Shown here: piece after piece, positions 36,824 through 46,414 of the stretch
Layout of the letters: each line of letters opens with the position of its first letter
Position numbering within the stretch: the stretch's first letter is position 1
Assembly: GCA_029974985.1 (NCBI GenBank)
Contig: JARKQC010000179.1
Span: forward strand, 45,055 to 109,054
Length of the DNA: 64,000 nucleotides
Reading direction: 5' to 3'
DNA from: Bacteroidota bacterium
GTDB lineage: Bacteria > Bacteroidota > Ignavibacteria > Kapaibacteriales > UBA2268
Translations under genes and position numbers: made by a program
The notes under the pieces: generated by a model
What the model saw: only the letters and a program-made list of their open reading frames with translations
What the model was told of the DNA's origin: nothing
The model's database searches: none

Positions 36824-37570
36824 TTATCTTTTTATCCTTCTTTCTTCATTTGGTTTTATTAAATTAGGATTTTTGTCTGGCGGAATAGTATTATCTGGCT
36901 GATTTTTATTATCCTGAGGATTGATAAGCTGTTCGTCTTCGTTATCATCAGAGCTTGATCGCCCACGTCCACGTCTTTTAGGAATTTTTGATTCTTTTTG
37001 TTGATTACGAGGGTCTTTTTCAATTCTTTCAGCTAATTCTTTTTCTAATTCATCAACATTTACGCCAAGATTTTTAAGGACCTTAACCGTCATATCATAT
37101 TTATAATTAACATAAGGTAATGGTTGAATGCTTTGGTCAATTATAATATCAAAACCTTGGTCAGAAGATACTTGTTGGACTGCGGCATAAATTTTTTCCT
37201 CAACAGGAGTGTAAATTGTTTTTACTGCTTCGTCATATTTTCCGTTAGGTCCAAAAATAGATTTCGCATAATCCTCACGATTTTTCTTTAAATTACCCCA
37301 TTCTGATTCTTTGCTAAGTCTTTCAGTTTCAGTCCAAATTAAACGATTTTTTTTAATTTCAAATTCTAAATTATCAATTTTTTGTTGCATTGCATCGAGT
37401 TCGCGTTTCCATTCATCAGTCATACTTTGCACTCTTTGCTGAGCTTGCTGTGCTTCTGGAAATTTTTCACGAATGGTATTAGAGTTTATAAAACCGACTT
37501 TTTGAGAATATGCATTACTTGATAAAAATATTATAAGTAACGGTAAAATAATATGATTATACCATTTCAT
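36824..37570 (-). CDS. OmpH/Skp-like periplasmic chaperone
   Basis: About 248 residues from the ATG at 37570, which starts a signal peptide ([20 protein letters not shown]). The mature part has [20 protein letters not shown], a long coiled-coil arm and [18 protein letters not shown], the OmpH pattern. An extra C-terminal tail of about 60 residues is rich in Arg, Ser, Asp, Asn and Pro and looks disordered. Skp escorts outer-membrane proteins to the BAM complex. The frame is open 49 codons further upstream, but that region is AT-rich and lacks a signal, so it is rejected. Confidence 0.85.
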   Translation of the reverse strand: MKWYNHIILPLLIIFLSSNAYSQKVGFINSNTIREKFPEAQQAQQRVQSMTDEWKRELDAMQQKIDNLEFEIKKNRLIWTETERLSKESEWGNLKKNREDYAKSIFGPNGKYDEAVKTIYTPVEEKIYAAVQQVSSDQGFDIIIDQSIQPLPYVNYKYDMTVKVLKNLGVNVDELEKELAERIEKDPRNQQKESKIPKRRGRGRSSSDDNEDEQLINPQDNKNQPDNTIPPDKNPNLIKPNEERRIKR

Positions 37571-37832
37571 TTTAATACCTTTGATTAAAATTCTAAAAAA
37601 AAATAAATTGTAGAATTTGACTATATAAGTTTCTAACAAATCATTAAAATTAATTATAAAATATCGGTTATAATAAAGAAATATTTTATTTTTAATTAGT
37701 TTATAGCGATTTAACAATTTTTCAATAAATAGATTTGTATTAGTTTACTCGTAATGAGTTCAAAATAATTAGTTTAAAGAAATAAATATTATTTTGCTAA
37801 TTTTTTTCCTTTAGCTTGTATCATTTAATTTT

Positions 37833-37869
37833 AAAAAAAAACACCTATTAGAAATTAATTAATAGGTGC
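37833..37869 (-). terminator. Terminator of the OPT transporter gene
   Basis: Nine-base perfect arms (CACCTATTA / TAATAGGTG) with a nine-base loop and a run of nine T on the minus strand. Confidence 0.85.
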
Positions 37870-37900
37870 CTTAAATTATTTGAAAATTTATTATTAAAAA

Positions 37901-39961
37901 TTACATACCCGAAGGTGCGGCTGGTTCGTTAGGGTCGCCTGCTTTACTAATAGGTAATTTAATTAAAATATATGCAATAACAGCGAGAACAACAAGACTA
38001 ATTAAGAAAGTAGCATTTGGGAATATTGCGGGCATAAAAATACCAAATACAGCAAATCCTGCGAAAATTAATCCCATCAAAGCCTCACCTGCGATTAATC
38101 CCGAAGCAAGCAAAACGCCAACATTTTCGATACGTGCCATTTGGAACGAGTTGAATTTATTACGTTCATTAATCATTTCGACTATGCCTTTAATCATTCC
38201 ACCAATAAAAATTGCAAAAGTTGTTTCGAGTGGCAAATACATACCGACGCTAACAAGCATCGGGCTTTTTACTTGCATAAGAATAAAGCCAAATCCCATA
38301 AGCATTCCAACAATGATAAGTGGCCACGCCATTTGTCCGCCAACTATACCTTGAGATAGAATTGCCATAAGTCCCGCCTGAGGAGCTGATAAACCTTTAC
38401 TACCAAAACCACCTTCGTAGCCTTCGACCATTCCTTTTGCAATATCACCATCATTTAAAAATGACAATACGAAAAACATCACAAGACCCGAGAGTACAAC
38501 TCCTATGATATCTCCAATCTCCATTTTCCAAGGTGTACCGCCTAAAATATGTCCGGCTTTTAAATCTTGTAGCATTTCGCCAGCAACCGCTGCTGAAACA
38601 CAAACAATAGCCGCAACACCAAGAACTGCCGCAACACCACCTTCATCACCAGTAACGCCAAGTATTACAAGAACGAGAGCAGTAACAACAAGAGCCGTAA
38701 GTGTTAAGCCAGAAATAGGATTATTACTCGACCCCATAATACCTACCAAATATCCAGAAACAGCCGCAAAGAAAAAGGCAAGTATTATCATAACAGTAGA
38801 AGAGACAACTGCAACAAGTATTGATGTATTGAATATAAAATAGGTAATAATAAATGTAGCAATTGCAACAATTAAAATACCGAGAATTATCCAATTAAAA
38901 GGAATATCTTTTTCTGTTCTATCACCCGCGACAGTCTCGCCAGAAGCCGCTTTTTTAACATCACCAACAGAACGAGCAATACCAGCAATCAAACTTTTTC
39001 TCATTTTGAATAAAGTAAAGCCCGCACCAACAAGCATACCACCGATAGCTATTGGGCGAACGATATATTTCCATATTTCAAACATTTGAAAAATAGGGTC
39101 GTTTACTCTTTGAGTAGCCGCTTCGATTGTCATTCCCTTAGTACTTGCAATATGCTGAGCCCACACTCCGAAATCAATAAATGGAGATAAAAAATAATAA
39201 ATTATAGGAGTTAGAAGTCCCCAAGCTATTAAACCACCACTAAAATTTAGTGATGCAAGCTTCGGACCAATAATATAACCAACACCCATATACGCGGGGC
39301 TGACACCGGGCGAACTTAAAAGAATTCCGCCTTTACCCGTAAAAGTAGTTCCAGTAATAGTTTGTTTTCCGAAAACGACAAATTTTTCCCATAATGCTGG
39401 GAAAATTTTAAATTCAGCTAAAGCTTTTATTAAACCGCCTAATCCCATAGCCCCGAATAAGAATTTTGAATTACTTCCGCCAGAGCGTCCCGTTTTATGA
39501 ATTTCTGCAGCTGCAACAGACTCTGGGAAAGGTAATTCTTTGTCTTCGACCATTACTCTACGAAGTAAAGCTACGAACATAATTCCAAGAATACCGCCAA
39601 AAATTAAAATTAATGATGCGGCAATGTAATTTGATGTAGTAAAAAATGGATTCCATATTCCAGCTATAAAGAAAGCGGGCAAAGTAAATATTGCTCCAGC
39701 GGCAACAGACTCGCCAATAGAGCCTACGGTACGGGCAAAGTTTTCTTCAAGTACTGAGCCTTTCATAATTTTTAATAATGCCATACCAATTACAGCCGCA
39801 GGGTATGTTGCCGCAATCGTCATTCCCGCTTTTAATCCAAGATAGGCATTTGCCGCACCAAGAATTACAGCCATTATTAAACCAAGTATTAAAGCTCTTA
39901 CGGTCATTTCTGCCATATTAGAATCGGCAGGTACAAATGGTACAAATTTTTGTTCTGACAT
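37901..39961 (-). CDS. OPT family oligopeptide/metal-chelate transporter
   Basis: 686 residues and about 16 hydrophobic helices. The start MTVRALILGLIMAVILGAANAYLGLKAGMTI and the later GSSNNPISGLT are typical OPT-family motifs. Members import peptides or metal-siderophore-like chelates with protons; bacterial ones of this size are mostly uncharacterised. An AGGA lies ahead of the ATG. It has its own terminator. Confidence 0.93.
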   Translation of the reverse strand: MSEQKFVPFVPADSNMAEMTVRALILGLIMAVILGAANAYLGLKAGMTIAATYPAAVIGMALLKIMKGSVLEENFARTVGSIGESVAAGAIFTLPAFFIAGIWNPFFTTSNYIAASLILIFGGILGIMFVALLRRVMVEDKELPFPESVAAAEIHKTGRSGGSNSKFLFGAMGLGGLIKALAEFKIFPALWEKFVVFGKQTITGTTFTGKGGILLSSPGVSPAYMGVGYIIGPKLASLNFSGGLIAWGLLTPIIYYFLSPFIDFGVWAQHIASTKGMTIEAATQRVNDPIFQMFEIWKYIVRPIAIGGMLVGAGFTLFKMRKSLIAGIARSVGDVKKAASGETVAGDRTEKDIPFNWIILGILIVAIATFIITYFIFNTSILVAVVSSTVMIILAFFFAAVSGYLVGIMGSSNNPISGLTLTALVVTALVLVILGVTGDEGGVAAVLGVAAIVCVSAAVAGEMLQDLKAGHILGGTPWKMEIGDIIGVVLSGLVMFFVLSFLNDGDIAKGMVEGYEGGFGSKGLSAPQAGLMAILSQGIVGGQMAWPLIIVGMLMGFGFILMQVKSPMLVSVGMYLPLETTFAIFIGGMIKGIVEMINERNKFNSFQMARIENVGVLLASGLIAGEALMGLIFAGFAVFGIFMPAIFPNATFLISLVVLAVIAYILIKLPISKAGDPNEPAAPSGM

Positions 39962-40139
39962 ATAAGATTCCTACATTTTAAATAATATTATTTCATTTAT
40001 GTATTTTGAAAAAAAATAAAATTAGTAAAGATTTAGGAAATAATAAAAAAAAATAATGATTTAACCCAATAAATGTATGTTTTTATTCATTTTATTTTGA
40101 AAATTTTAAATTTGAGATAAGAAAATTGATAAAATCAAC

Positions 40140-42689
40140 TTATTCCAATCTTAAAGCATTCGACGGAGATGTTTTACTCATTTTATAAGAAGGATAAATT
40201 CCAGCTATAATTGCGGCAAAAATCGAAATTAAAATTCCTTGAATTGCATATTCAGTTTTGAAAAAATATTCAATAGTCCAGCCAAATGAACGATGATTGA
40301 TTATATGAATTAATATATATGCTAAAATATTTCCAAAAGGTATTGCAAGAAATCCCGCTATCAAACCCATTATTCCCGTTTGGAGAATAATCATTTTCCA
40401 TAATTGCATAGGGAGCATGCCTATTGCCCGTAAAACCCCTAATTCTCTTGCTTTTTCGAGTTGCAAAGCCATTAAAGCACTTAAAATTCCAATAAATGAC
40501 ACAATTATTGCAAGCAATTGTAAAATATTAGTAATTAAAAATGTTCTATCAAAAATTTCTACAGAAGCATCAATTAATTTTCTATTAGATCTTACTATAA
40601 AATCAAGATTATTGTCCGATTTTTCTCTAATTTCATTTATAACATCTTCAATTTTACTCTTATCTTTTACAAAAATTGCTAACCCCGAAAGCATATAGTC
40701 ATCAAAATACTTCTGGTATGTAGGTAAATGCATCATAATAAGACCGATATCCGAGCTAAAATCAATAAAAATACCAATTACTCTGAAATATTTTCTACCA
40801 TAATTTGTGGGTAAAGAAACAGTATCACCCACCTTTGCACCATTTTTATAAGCATAGGATTCAGATACAAAGACACCCTCATTTTCTGAATAATCTTTCC
40901 ATAGCACTTTATTTGAAATCTTATTATCTTTAAAATATTCATAATCAAAATTCTGAACTTTTGCCGCAAGAATATGCTTTATTTTGCCGTTATCGTTTAT
41001 TTGATTTTCGCGATAATAATTCATTGCTTTTACTTCTTTTATTGTCCATATCGAATCTGCAATTTTCATATCAAAAGAGCCATCGTTAAAACGTGAAACC
41101 ATTGTAGGAACTGATGTATAAATATCTGCTTTTAACCTCATATTTAACCAATCTACTACTGTTTGGCGAAAACTACTTACCATTGTGCCAACCCCAATTG
41201 CCGCAGAAACAGCGATACTTAATGCGGCAACTGCAATCGTTGTTCGGCTTAATTGAGATGAAATTCCTCTACTTGCCATTTTACCAATCGAGCCGAATAA
41301 AAATTTCATAATAGGTGTTAATAATTTCATCGAAATTATTAAAAAATATGGGGTAAAAAGTGCAAATCCAACAATTATAGGAGCAATTCCTAAATAACTA
41401 AAATATATATTTTTACTATCAATAAGAAGAATCAAAGTTCCAATTATAATTGAAATTATAGCAACAAATAAATATTTCTTAGTTTTATTTTTTATATTAT
41501 CTTCACTTTCAGAGCGAGTAAGAACTGCTCTCGGTGGAACGTTTGTTGCGTCACGGGCTGGTTTGTATGCTGATAACAAAGTTGCTGATAAACCTAAAAT
41601 TATCCCTTTTAATATACTCTCATAAGAAATTGTGATTTTTTGAACTTGTAATACAAAATACATATCATTAATTGTTTTTGTTACAAGATTTATTATACCC
41701 GTACCTAATATAATTCCCGTAAAAATACCTAAAACAGTCCCAATCATACCGACAGTGAGAGATTCTAAAATAATTAATGTGAAAATCTCTTTTTTAGTAA
41801 CCCCAATTGACCTTTGTAATCCGATAAATTGCTTTCGTTGAACAACCGAGAAAGTCATTGTATTATAAATAAGGAACATACCAACAATTAAAGCAAGCAA
41901 ACTCAAAGCAGTAAGATTAATTCTAAAAGATTCCGTAATTTGCCGACCAGTATTTGATCGCGTTTCAGACTTTTGAATCCTTAGTGATTTTGGTAATTGA
42001 GCATTAATTAAATTAATTGAATTTGTATCATCTTTTTCAATAATTAAATCTATTCGAGTGATAAAATTTCCGTAATTTAATATTTCTTGAGCATTTGATA
42101 TATCAGTAATAATTATATTTTCTATTAGTTTAGCTTGATTTTCTGACTCGGGTTTTAGCATACCAATTAAAATTAAAGACTTAGTATTTCCATCAATTTC
42201 TATATCAAATTTATCGCCTAATGATAAGCCTAAATCTTTTGCAGTGCTTTCTAAAATGAGTGCCGCTCCCTTTATTGTAAGAAATTGAGGTAAATCAATA
42301 CGCTCACCCTTAGAAATTATACTCGTATAATTTCTAAAAGGTTCCTCATATAAAGGATCAATACCAATTAGAGTAAAAATTGATGAGTTTTTTCCTTTAA
42401 TTTTTATAAATTTTTCAATTATAGGAGCAGACCTTTGTAAAGCAAAATTTTTTCTTAAATTAAAAAATATACTATCTGGAATGCCCGGTGGATTTGAAAT
42501 TATTTGATGAGTTGCTTTGCCTGAAACGCTTTCCATTGATAAATTAAAAGCAGTAAATGCACTTTGATTAGCAATATCAATAGCTATGACTACTGCAACA
42601 CCAAGAGCAATACCAATCACTGATAAAAGAGTTTGCCAAAAATTCTTTATTGAATAATTAATACCCGATTTAAAAAGTATTTTTTTCAT
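40140..42689 (-). CDS. ABC transporter permease, MacB/FtsX type, duplicated
   Basis: 849 residues. It contains two FtsX permease cores: helices around residues 255-380 (MFLIYNTMTFSVVQRKQFIG) and near the end (ILSALMALQLEKARELGVLRAIG), plus an N-terminal helix and two periplasmic MacB-like domains. Full-length double FtsX proteins in this group export lipoproteins, peptides or lipids in mechanotransmission fashion. The ATPase is the next gene on the same strand, five bases upstream. Confidence 0.88.
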   Translation of the reverse strand: MKKILFKSGINYSIKNFWQTLLSVIGIALGVAVVIAIDIANQSAFTAFNLSMESVSGKATHQIISNPPGIPDSIFFNLRKNFALQRSAPIIEKFIKIKGKNSSIFTLIGIDPLYEEPFRNYTSIISKGERIDLPQFLTIKGAALILESTAKDLGLSLGDKFDIEIDGNTKSLILIGMLKPESENQAKLIENIIITDISNAQEILNYGNFITRIDLIIEKDDTNSINLINAQLPKSLRIQKSETRSNTGRQITESFRINLTALSLLALIVGMFLIYNTMTFSVVQRKQFIGLQRSIGVTKKEIFTLIILESLTVGMIGTVLGIFTGIILGTGIINLVTKTINDMYFVLQVQKITISYESILKGIILGLSATLLSAYKPARDATNVPPRAVLTRSESEDNIKNKTKKYLFVAIISIIIGTLILLIDSKNIYFSYLGIAPIIVGFALFTPYFLIISMKLLTPIMKFLFGSIGKMASRGISSQLSRTTIAVAALSIAVSAAIGVGTMVSSFRQTVVDWLNMRLKADIYTSVPTMVSRFNDGSFDMKIADSIWTIKEVKAMNYYRENQINDNGKIKHILAAKVQNFDYEYFKDNKISNKVLWKDYSENEGVFVSESYAYKNGAKVGDTVSLPTNYGRKYFRVIGIFIDFSSDIGLIMMHLPTYQKYFDDYMLSGLAIFVKDKSKIEDVINEIREKSDNNLDFIVRSNRKLIDASVEIFDRTFLITNILQLLAIIVSFIGILSALMALQLEKARELGVLRAIGMLPMQLWKMIILQTGIMGLIAGFLAIPFGNILAYILIHIINHRSFGWTIEYFFKTEYAIQGILISIFAAIIAGIYPSYKMSKTSPSNALRLE

Positions 42690-42694
42690 CGGAA

Positions 42695-43372
42695 TTAATT
42701 CGCTTTATCAATAAATAATTTTGAATCTTTAACTCGTACTATATAATCGGCTAAACCGATTACATCTTGGCTATGGGTTGCCATTAACATTGTTTTATTT
42801 TGTTTTCGTACTAAATTATCAAGTAATTCAATAATATTTTTGCCCGTTTCGTAGTCAAGATTTCCAGTCGGCTCGTCAGCAAGAATAATAGATGGATTAT
42901 GCACCAAAGCACGAGCAATAGCAACTCGCTGCTGTTCACCGCCCGATAATTTATCGGGATATGTCTCACCACGATTAGAAAGACCAATTTTTTTTAATAA
43001 ATCTTCGGCGAAGATTAAATCATTTTTATCTAAATTTTTTACAAGTTCGATAGGTAATAAAAGATTTTCTATAACATTTAAAGTAGGTATTAAATTAAAA
43101 AATTGAAATATAAATCCAATATTATTTCTTCTAAATAAAGTCCTATTATTCTCATTAAAAGAGCTAATTTCCGAGCCGTTTATAGTTATTTTTCCGCTTG
43201 TTGGAGTATCTATACCGCTAATTAAATTTAATAAAGTGGACTTACCCGAACCGCTTTTTCCATACATAATATAGATTTTTCCACTTTCGAACTCAAAATC
43301 AACATCAACTAAAACTCTATGTTGAATTACACCTTCGGTAAAAATTTTTGAAATTTTATCTAATTTAATCAT
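42695..43372 (-). CDS. ABC transporter ATPase, LolD/MacB type
   Basis: 225 residues from the ATG at 43372; a start at 43408 would add 12 hydrophobic residues that do not belong to the fold. Walker [14 protein letters not shown]-loop [10 protein letters not shown], signature [19 protein letters not shown], Walker [13 protein letters not shown] and the switch His (MATHSQD) are all present. It powers the adjacent permease. Confidence 0.94.
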   Translation of the reverse strand: MIKLDKISKIFTEGVIQHRVLVDVDFEFESGKIYIMYGKSGSGKSTLLNLISGIDTPTSGKITINGSEISSFNENNRTLFRRNNIGFIFQFFNLIPTLNVIENLLLPIELVKNLDKNDLIFAEDLLKKIGLSNRGETYPDKLSGGEQQRVAIARALVHNPSIILADEPTGNLDYETGKNIIELLDNLVRKQNKTMLMATHSQDVIGLADYIVRVKDSKLFIDKAN

Positions 43373-43617
43373 TATAATGTAAATTGGCAAATTTAAAGAT
43401 AATATCACGTTTTTAAGAAGTTTTTAATATTTTGTTCAATCACTTAAATAAGCTAAATATGAATAATTAAATTTAATTTTTCATTCAGTTTAATATATAC
43501 TCTAATACATTATTTGTGATAATAATCATAAAAAAAGACAAATATTTTGGTAAATTAAAAATAAAAAAAGCATATTAGTGTTTATATATTTAGAGAAAAC
43601 AAAAAATTACTTTTTTT

Positions 43618-43995
43618 ATGCGACTTTTTACAAATATTATATTATTTATTTTTATAACGATACAGATGATACCAGCTGTATCGAATATTGTTATTTTTAT
43701 AAATTTTAAAATTCATCAAGAGTATATTGCAAAAAATCTTTGTGTAGAAAAAGAAATCGAAAATAATACTTGTATGGGCTGTTGCCAATTAAAAAAAGAA
43801 ATAAATGAAAATGAAATTCCAAATCAACTAAAATTATTGGATTTTAATGAATTGGAATTATTTATATCAAAAAATAAGATTAAAAGTAATTTTATCTTAT
43901 TTGCAATTAAGGTATTAAAGATTTTTTATTCAGAAAATTTTAACATCTCCAATAGAATCATACCCGAAACACCACCACCCGAATATTACTTTTAA
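43618..43995 (+). CDS. Small membrane protein with CxxCC motif upstream of copper receptor
   Basis: 125 residues. An N-terminal membrane helix (LFTNIILFIFITIQMIPAVS) precedes FKIHQEYIAKNLCVEKEIENNTCMGCCQLKKEI, a pattern like the small Bacteroidota proteins with NLCV and a CxGxCxL.K segment found next to TonB receptors. The cysteine motif suggests metal binding. The protein ends with a proline-rich PETPPPEYYF. Position 160 bases ahead of the NosA/OprC-like receptor, same strand, supports a shared copper role; the precise function is unknown. Confidence 0.7.
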   Translation: MRLFTNIILFIFITIQMIPAVSNIVIFINFKIHQEYIAKNLCVEKEIENNTCMGCCQLKKEINENEIPNQLKLLDFNELELFISKNKIKSNFILFAIKVLKIFYSENFNISNRIIPETPPPEYYF

Positions 43996-44088
43996 AATTA
44001 TAGTTTTTTTTATTTTAAGTGTATTTTTAGTCTATTTTTTACTAAAAGTATCACTTTGTTATCATATTTATTTATTTTTTTTTAATAG

Positions 44089-44117
44089 TAAGTAATTAAT
44101 TGAGAATTAATTACTTA
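44089..44117 (+). promoter_or_regulatory. AT-rich perfect stem-loop before the copper receptor
   Basis: Twelve-base perfect arms TAAGTAATTAAT and ATTAATTACTTA with the loop TGAGA, lying 38 bases before the receptor ATG. No long T run follows directly, only alternating TA. It could act in mRNA processing or as a binding site; function is inferred only from position. Confidence 0.55.
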
Positions 44118-44155
44118 TATATATATATATTTAATTTTTATTTAAAAGGGAAAAA

Positions 44156-46015
44156 ATGAGAGTATTCTATTTTACAATTCTAATTTTTATAATATCAGTT
44201 ATAAATGCGTCATCGCAAGATACAATTCGTAAATTCTCCACTGAAAAAGTTGAAATTATTGCTAATAAAACAATCCCAGAAGGCGAATTTTTCTATTTTG
44301 GTACTGATTATAATAGTAATTTATTCGATAAAAATGGTGTATCACTAATTCGTAGAGGATTGAATTTTACTCAAGATGTTTATTCAGAAGGGTTTAAACG
44401 CGGAGATATAAAAATAATAATTGATGGTGAGCAATATCATAATGCCTGCCCAAATCGTATGGACGCGCCCGCGAGCAGGATAAATCCTTTGGAAATGTCA
44501 TCAGTCGAAATATCAAAATCTGGAACTTCGCGTGGAGCTGGAATTTATGGTAAAATTGAATATCATAGAAAAGAAATACCCGAAGAATTAAAACTTGGAT
44601 TCTTCGGTACTGCTGATTTAATCTCTCAAAAGAATTTTGATGGTGGATTAAGCATTAGTGCAAAACAGCAGGCTTTGATAGCAAGATATTCACAAGGTAA
44701 ACCATATTTGAATTCCGACAGTAAAACATTTAAAGAATTATATTCTTACGAGGATAATTTTATGTTTAGTAATCTGAAAATTGCATATAGAGGAAATATT
44801 GATGATTTTAAATATGGAGTTTCATTTAATCAATTAGAAAATATATCTTTTCCGTATTTACAAATGGATGAAAAAAATTCAAAAATCTATAATGCTGATT
44901 TTTCATATCAAAATCATAAAATATATTTTAATTATACTGACCATTTGATGGACAATTCTTTGAGAGTAGCTAATAGTTTAATGACATCACATGCAAAAAA
45001 TTTTACAATTGGTTTAGTGGGGGATTTTTATGAGCTAAGCTATCGAAATTGGAATGTTGAGAATAAAACAATAAATAAACAAAATAATATGGTAATGATG
45101 GAAAATGATATGATGCCCAATATAAATCAATTATATTTTGCTCCAAATTATCAATATAATTTTGATAGTTTTAAAGCTTCTGCAAGAGCGGGATTATATC
45201 ATTTTTCGGTTGGAGAAAAAGATGCTATAATTAATTATAAAACTCTATATAGCGAGGCTGAGGATAGCCGTTTATTTTTTGTAGGGGCTGTAAATTTCGC
45301 ATATTCAGATGAATTAATAGAAGATTTTGTGTTTGGCTCTAATTTTGAAATAGCTATGGAAAGCCCCGAAGCTGAACAGTTATTTATTAATGTGAAAAGA
45401 CCTTCGACAAATCCGAATTGGTATGGAAATCCAACATTAAAAAATGCAAAAAAGATTTCTTTACGCGCAACTATAAATAACGAATATTTTTCTATTGAAG
45501 GCTATATTAATAAAATTTATGATTATGTTTATATTAATTCAATTATGCTGGATAATAAAAATAATCAAACTTTTAATAATATTGATGCAATAATTCTGGG
45601 TATAAATGCAAGTTTTCGATATAGTATATTAGAAAGTAATATATCATATATTTATGGTGAGAATACTATTACGAAAAGTCCGCTCTCTGAAATAATGCCA
45701 TTAACGATTACAAATATCATCTCAATACCAGAAATTTATGATATTAAAACAATGATAATTCATCATTATGAAAATTATCAATCAAGAATTGACAAACAAC
45801 TTAACGAGGCCGCGTCAAATTCTTGGAACACAATAGGATTAAGAGTATTATATAAATATTCTGACTTTATTGTAAGAGCAGATGTTGATAATTTGTTAAA
45901 TTATAATTATTATAGGCATTTATCTTATGCAAGAAATCCATTTTCGAGTGGATTGAAAGTATATGAACCGGGAATAAGTTTAAGACTTACTTTTATGTAC
46001 GAAGGAGTATTTTAA
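44156..46015 (+). CDS. NosA/OprC-like TonB-dependent copper receptor
   Basis: 619 residues with a signal peptide (1-20). The plug shows IIDGEQYHNACPNRMDAPAS, in which Cys98 and Met102 form the CxxxM motif, and the barrel contains TDHLMDNSLR with His263-x-Met265, the HxM motif. Together these are the copper-binding site known from OprC and NosA. A methionine cluster (Met312, 314, 315, 319, 320) follows in a predicted surface loop. The barrel ends GISLRLTFMYEGVF. It probably imports copper across the outer membrane, as needed for example by cytochrome oxidase or nitrous oxide reductase. It is shorter than most receptors because the extracellular loops are short. Confidence 0.85.
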   Translation: MRVFYFTILIFIISVINASSQDTIRKFSTEKVEIIANKTIPEGEFFYFGTDYNSNLFDKNGVSLIRRGLNFTQDVYSEGFKRGDIKIIIDGEQYHNACPNRMDAPASRINPLEMSSVEISKSGTSRGAGIYGKIEYHRKEIPEELKLGFFGTADLISQKNFDGGLSISAKQQALIARYSQGKPYLNSDSKTFKELYSYEDNFMFSNLKIAYRGNIDDFKYGVSFNQLENISFPYLQMDEKNSKIYNADFSYQNHKIYFNYTDHLMDNSLRVANSLMTSHAKNFTIGLVGDFYELSYRNWNVENKTINKQNNMVMMENDMMPNINQLYFAPNYQYNFDSFKASARAGLYHFSVGEKDAIINYKTLYSEAEDSRLFFVGAVNFAYSDELIEDFVFGSNFEIAMESPEAEQLFINVKRPSTNPNWYGNPTLKNAKKISLRATINNEYFSIEGYINKIYDYVYINSIMLDNKNNQTFNNIDAIILGINASFRYSILESNISYIYGENTITKSPLSEIMPLTITNIISIPEIYDIKTMIIHHYENYQSRIDKQLNEAASNSWNTIGLRVLYKYSDFIVRADVDNLLNYNYYRHLSYARNPFSSGLKVYEPGISLRLTFMYEGVF

Positions 46016-46048
46016 TTAATATTTATATTTGAAAAATTAATAAATTTT

Positions 46049-46113
46049 ATTCTGAACTGAGAATTTTATCAATAGCAAATTTTTTGGTGAATCTTGGTTC
46101 AGAATATTTTTTT
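46049..46113 (+). terminator. Probable terminator of the copper receptor gene
   Basis: Nine-base perfect arms ATTCTGAAC and GTTCAGAAT far apart (39-base loop with inner pairing possible), then a T-rich run. Confidence 0.55.
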
Positions 46114-46230
46114 AGATTTTTATTAGTAATTTTTTATCTTAATTAGAAGATTCTAAGTATTTTTGAAAAAGAATTGAAAAGAAAAGAAGATAATTATTAG
46201 AATGGCACATTTTTTTCTAATAATTATTTG

Positions 46231-46317
46231 CGGAAAGAGAGGGATTCGAACCCTCGGTACGGTTTCCCGTACACACGCTTTCCAGGCGTGCCAGTTAAAC
46301 CACTCCTGCATCTTTCC
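46231..46317 (-). tRNA. tRNA-Ser (anticodon GGA)
   Basis: An 87-nt cloverleaf on the minus strand. The acceptor stem pairs GGAAAGA with TCTTTCC with discriminator G; the anticodon loop CTGGAAA sits on a five-base stem (CACGC/GCGTG), giving GGA. A long variable arm (GTACGG/CCGTAC) is typical of tRNA-Ser, and the T-arm carries GGTTCGAATCC. The 3' CCA is not encoded (CAA follows). It stands alone. Confidence 0.96.
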
Positions 46318-46414
46318 GTAAGTGTATTTTAAAAATAAATATGTTATTTTTGAATGTTCAAAAATATGAAATTTGTACTAAATAGAAAAATTAAAGATTA
46401 AGGAAATCTAATAT

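Noticed and set aside
36824..37717. Longer OmpH frame with 49 extra N-terminal codons
   Set aside because: The extension is AT-rich, has no signal peptide and would bury the clear signal at 37570.
38505..38843. Open frame opposite the OPT transporter gene
   Set aside because: Shadow of a strongly conserved coding strand; Pro/Ala/Thr-rich composition typical of antisense frames.
43509..43526. Fur-box-like GATAATAATCAT ahead of the copper pair
   Set aside because: Only a partial match in very AT-rich DNA; no second hexamer set at the right spacing.
44117..44131. TA dinucleotide run
   Set aside because: Simple low-complexity tract; no sign of function beyond spacer.
46231..46317. tRNA-Ser as integration site for a mobile element
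   Set aside because: No integrase, no repeated tRNA end and ordinary genes on both sides.
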